Below are positions 61,101 to 64,000 of a stretch of DNA of 64,000 bases, piece by piece. A program made the position numbers and the translations under genes. The first letter of the stretch is position 1. Each line of letters starts with the position of its first letter. The stretch lies in contig OU342816.1 in assembly GCA_910591455.2 (NCBI GenBank), positions 6,363,576 to 6,427,575 of the forward strand, written 5' to 3'. A model generated the notes under the pieces. It worked only from the letters and a program-made list of their open reading frames with translations. It was not told the DNA's origin and made no database searches. Source of the stretch: Pholis gunnellus (taxonomy: Eukaryota > Chordata > Actinopteri > Perciformes > Pholidae).

Positions 61101-63733
61101 GAGAAAATATGCTTTGTGCTACCTTCGCAGCAATAAGAGTAAATAACAAGGATCTTTTTTTTAAACAAATAACTTGCTCTGACTGGATACTAAATGATAG
61201 AACCTGTACCCTTCACCCTTTGTCTGCACGCTCCCAGGCTCCCATGGACCATCTATCAGTGAGATTGAACTCTGTTTCCCAGAGTGTCTTAGTGAAACGA
61301 CTAATGCTCCGTCAGCTCAGGGCGACCTTAAGTAAAGGTCAGACATTTTCCCTCAGCGTCAGATCATTTCTGCCCCGGCTTCCTGCGGAGAGCCGAGGTC
61401 TCACTGTCTGGCTTTCTGCATTCAGGTCAGTGGTCTAGATCGGGGGAGCTGTGCTGTGTCCTGAGCCTGGACCAACCCTCCACAGAGAGGTCAACGTGCT
61501 TCCTGCCCGCGCCCAGCAACCCCAACGCCCCGGTGGAATGGAGTGAAGAAATCACTCTGTAAGATGGCAGCCATGACGCCTAACTGCAGTTAATGAGTCA
61601 TGATTGTGTACATTCGTGCCAAAATGTTTTCTCTCAACCAGCTAGAACAGTTTTGGTTATGTCACATGACAGATTTATGTTTTTTTTTTTTACTTTGACT
61701 GTTGCTTATATAAGCAGGACTATTAATGTTATAGAATATTATTTAAGATTTGAAGTTTTTCAGCTTGAGGAAGAAGTCACACTGTTTGCATAGTGGGGGT
61801 TTTACTTGAATTCTTACACGGTTGTTTGCTTTGTGTTGAAGAGAGCTGGGCCTAGAGACCAAAGAGCTGAGAGTAAGACTTCTGGAGCGGAACGGCAAAA
61901 GGGAACGTAAGGCATTGCTCGATGGCGTTTTAGTATTGGCTGCGTCTCAGAAACCTGATCAGCAGGAATGTTTAGACTGCTTAAGCAAAATCTTCATGCC
62001 CCAAATGCACTGTTGGCAGGCATGTATAAAACGCCAGGAGATGCTCCCATTATGGCCTCAGAACTACAAAAAAGAAACTGCTTTCACGCTTTTTTGTACA
62101 AGTGTGTTAAGACTTTCCTTTTGTTTTAAATCTGGATAGAATTCCTGCCCGGCCACGCCTGCATCGCCTTGGACCTCCGGTGCAAAGTTCCCACTGGACA
62201 GCACACGCTGTCAATAAGCCCCGGCCACGGCCTGGCACCCAACGCTACCGTCACAGCAGAGGTGGGGAACAAGATGCAGCTCATTTTTCTGTGGAAATAA
62301 TGGAAAGCTCTCTCAAAGCCATTGTCATGCTTTGAAGTGTACAGTTACATCACACGTTATTATCTAACATCAAGCAGGCTGGAATGAAACAGAGATTCAC
62401 CACAAAAGGACAGGGAGTGTTGCATAACAGCTGATACATCGTCCATTGTCATACCTGTGATTGCTGTCTCAGATCTCTTCTGACCTATTCATCAGCCAAC
62501 TTGTTGCCTTTCTTTTTCACTTCTTGCTATCAACATATTTCTTTAAAGACGACGTGAACATCTGCTTCATCTCTGCAGGCTAACTGTTCATATTGGTACA
62601 CTCCCTGTTGTCCTGTACCTCTCCTGCAACCTGTTGTGCCTCCACTGATAAGTCATCTGAAATTTGCCCGGCAGGTCCAGATGTCAGTTTAAATGTGCCA
62701 CCTCGTTAATAAAGTGCCCACCCCCACTTTACGCTTTATTAGCTAAATGAAGATTATTCTTAATCCTCCAGCTGCTGTATGTGGAAACAGAGGAGGCCCG
62801 CAGCGCCCACAATGCTTTGCCGCTTCGTTCCTCACTCACCCCCACCAAGAAAGTCGATGTGGACCGAACCATCATGCCAGATGGAACCATCGTCACCACT
62901 GTCACGACCGTCCAGTCTCGACTGAAGCTGGACCGCAGTCCAGGTAGATGCACAGAGTAAAGTATTACATCGTGCCAGGGTAGCTGTACAAGAAGATATG
63001 AAATAACGTTGTGATGGTATTAACAATGACATAAAATGTTTGTGATGCCTTTTAGGTGATTCGCCTTTGCGTTCGCCGTCCAAAGTGGAGGTGACTGAGA
63101 ATAAACCCACCATCCTGTCAGATGGCAGAAGCAGCACCAGCCCCAACCTCAGCAGTGAGTTCTAGACTGAAAGGCCAGATGTTGTTTTACATAACAAATG
63201 CAAAGTAGGATAAGCAGCAAGCTGCGTTGTAACACAAGATGAGAGGAATGCAATTTTTAGGACACATTATGCACTCTCGGTGTAGGAACTCCTGTTTGAA
63301 AAACCTTAATTTTTAGTTTCACAACAGGGTTACGCAGAGAAACTTCTTGCTTATCCAAAGCAAAGAGCAAAAAAAGCATGATAAGCACGATAGATAACGT
63401 TCGACAGATCTAACGACATTTAAGATTTCTGTTTTTAAATACAATACAATGATCGGCTTTTTGTGTATATTTCTGATAAACCATACATTTTCTAATTGAC
63501 TTGCATTGCAACCAAAATATATTCAATAAAGTGCACCTTTTTATATATGCAGTTTACTAGTATAGTGCTGATTTACATGTTTGTGTTTTTGTTGCTCAGA
63601 GAGCAGCCGCCTCTCCAACGGCCTGGATCCTGTTGCAGAGACGGCCATTCGGCAGCTGACGGAGTCCGCCTCCAAAGTAGCACGGAAGACGCCAACCAAG
63701 AGGAGCACGCTGATCATCTCGGGCGTGTCAAAG
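50058..63733 (+). CDS. c2cd2l: C2CD2L (TMEM24), 3' end beyond the window
   Basis: ER-anchored lipid-transfer protein of ER-plasma membrane contact sites; it carries phosphatidylinositol and supports calcium-linked secretion in endocrine cells and neurons. Exons seen: 50058-50432, 58978-59073, 59256-59375, 60327-60437, 60985-61098, 61238-61337, 61426-61558, 61842-61906, 62140-62261, 62772-62943, 63056-63154, 63600-63733; phases agree at every junction, 547 codons so far (human about 706). Parts in order: a membrane segment in residues 8-36 (GWLCLVGLFLTSLLIVLGW); FKSFREHWQRTWVKALNEQA leading into the SMP-type domain, with SSIQITF, QQSPAAISMETYQ, GLLMSW and STQPAMVLNLK; a C2-like domain from the exon at 61238 (LMLRQLRATL) to 62261; then DRTIMPDGTIVTTVTTVQSR, SPSKVEVTE, NGLDPVAETAIRQLTE and KKTPTKRSTL-like ARKTPTKRSTLIISGVSK. 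ATG at 50064 is an alternative start. The remaining C-terminal exon(s) with the basic membrane-binding tail lie to the right. Confidence 0.95.
51735..51935. repeat. Common teleost interspersed repeat (GCTAAGCTAAGCTAACCG type)
   Basis: The ordered phrases AGCCAGGCTAGCTGTTTCCC, TCCAGTCTTTAATGCTAAG, CTAAGCTAACCGCCTGCTGG and CACATTTCCCCAAATGTCAA match a dispersed element that I know from many fish genes and 3'UTRs. Its class is not certain to me. Non-coding. Confidence 0.75.
56030..56200. repeat. Common teleost interspersed repeat (TTAGCATGCTAAC type)
   Basis: The phrases CATTAGCATGCTAACATGCT, GGATATTTAGGAGCAGGTAA, TGTTTACCATGTTCACCA and TTAGCATGCTAACATTGCTA occur in the order of a familiar fish dispersed repeat. 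The inner TTAGCATGCTAA words are palindromic. Confidence 0.75.
56386..56415. repeat. Poly(G) run of 30 bases
   Basis: An uninterrupted 30-base G homopolymer in c2cd2l intron 1. Such runs are rare, form quadruplexes and are prone to length error in sequencing. Confidence 0.95.
56542..56629. repeat. (CA)n microsatellite, about 88 bases
   Basis: Uninterrupted CA dinucleotide 126 bases right of the poly(G) run, in c2cd2l intron 1. Confidence 0.97.
58137..58170. repeat. (CA)n microsatellite
   Basis: About 34 bases of CA in c2cd2l intron 1. A shorter impure CA tract lies at 57903-57930. Confidence 0.95.
59848..59870 (+). promoter_or_regulatory. Adjacent octamer and CRE motifs in c2cd2l intron 3
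   Basis: A perfect POU octamer ATGCAAAT (59848-59855) is followed 7 bases later by a perfect cAMP response element TGACGTCA (59863-59870). Both are exact consensus sites. This would suit an activity-regulated enhancer or internal promoter in neural or endocrine cells, which is inference. Confidence 0.4.
60636..60704. repeat. Near-perfect 69-base inverted repeat (hairpin)
   Basis: Left arm CAGTTATTGGGCACACCCAG begins at 60636, and the right arm (ending CCCAATAACTG at 60704) is its reverse complement, with one mismatch in 22 bases. Pairing continues inward through an ATTATTATA-type stem to a TA-rich centre. It lies in c2cd2l intron 4. It may be a MITE-like palindrome or a pre-miRNA-like hairpin; no clear target-site duplication is seen. 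Confidence 0.85.
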
Positions 63734-64000
63734 GTCAGGGAATGGAAACTTGTGTCAAATGTAGTGGATTGTTGAATTTGTGCCATCACCATTCATTAAA
63801 GACATGCAGTACAGTATATTTAGAGCCGTTAACAAACTCTACAAAATCTACTGTAAAGGTGCTCAATACGGATTGCAGATTATATAGTTTGGCCCCAAAC
63901 GGATCTCAATGGGGCGTAGGTGAGCCGGCGGCTCACAGATAACGGTGCTAACAGCTAATGATGCTAACAGTGCAAACAACAGAAACCGTGCTGTCAGTGC

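Overview
The window is nuclear DNA from a bony fish. It carries split vertebrate genes with short GT-AG introns, long AT-rich intergenic stretches, many (CA)n/(CT)n microsatellites, and three interspersed repeat types that I recognise from teleost (mostly spiny-rayed fish) genomes. Nothing prokaryotic, viral or CRISPR-like was seen.

Layout. 1-10187: no supportable gene; it holds low-complexity DNA, an interspersed repeat and a CTCF-like site. 10188-17368 (minus): kat5 (Tip60 acetyltransferase), with 15 coding exons plus a candidate 183-nt in-frame cassette exon. One late exon carries two extra bases that break the frame. 17369-22240: intergenic, plus the probable abcg4 3'UTR. 22241-31486 (minus): abcg4 (sterol half-transporter), 14 coding exons, frame intact. 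35491-36606 (plus): a small secreted protein made only of the transcobalamin/intrinsic-factor C-terminal domain. 38260-39335 (minus): a small secreted Cys-rich protein with one sushi domain that I cannot name. 40725-43473 (minus): hinfp (zinc-finger activator of histone H4 genes), 9 exons. 45467-48161 (minus): dpagt1 (first enzyme of N-glycan precursor synthesis), 9 exons. 50058 to beyond the right edge (plus): c2cd2l/TMEM24 (ER-plasma membrane lipid transfer), 12 exons visible, 3' end missing.

abcg4, hinfp, dpagt1 and c2cd2l form a block that is also linked on human 11q23.3. dpagt1 and c2cd2l stay head to head, as in human, but the pair is flipped relative to hinfp-abcg4. kat5 next to this block is not the human arrangement. 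The two small secreted genes sit between abcg4 and hinfp and converge on each other.

The genes do not form one pathway; apart from the head-to-head pair they look like independent housekeeping or neural genes. The least ordinary items are the stand-alone cobalamin-binding-type beta domain gene, the unnamed sushi/Cys-rich gene beside it, the extra kat5 exon and the kat5 frame break. Exon models were built by hand from splice sites, reading phase and remembered family sequences; UTR limits are guesses from poly(A) signals.
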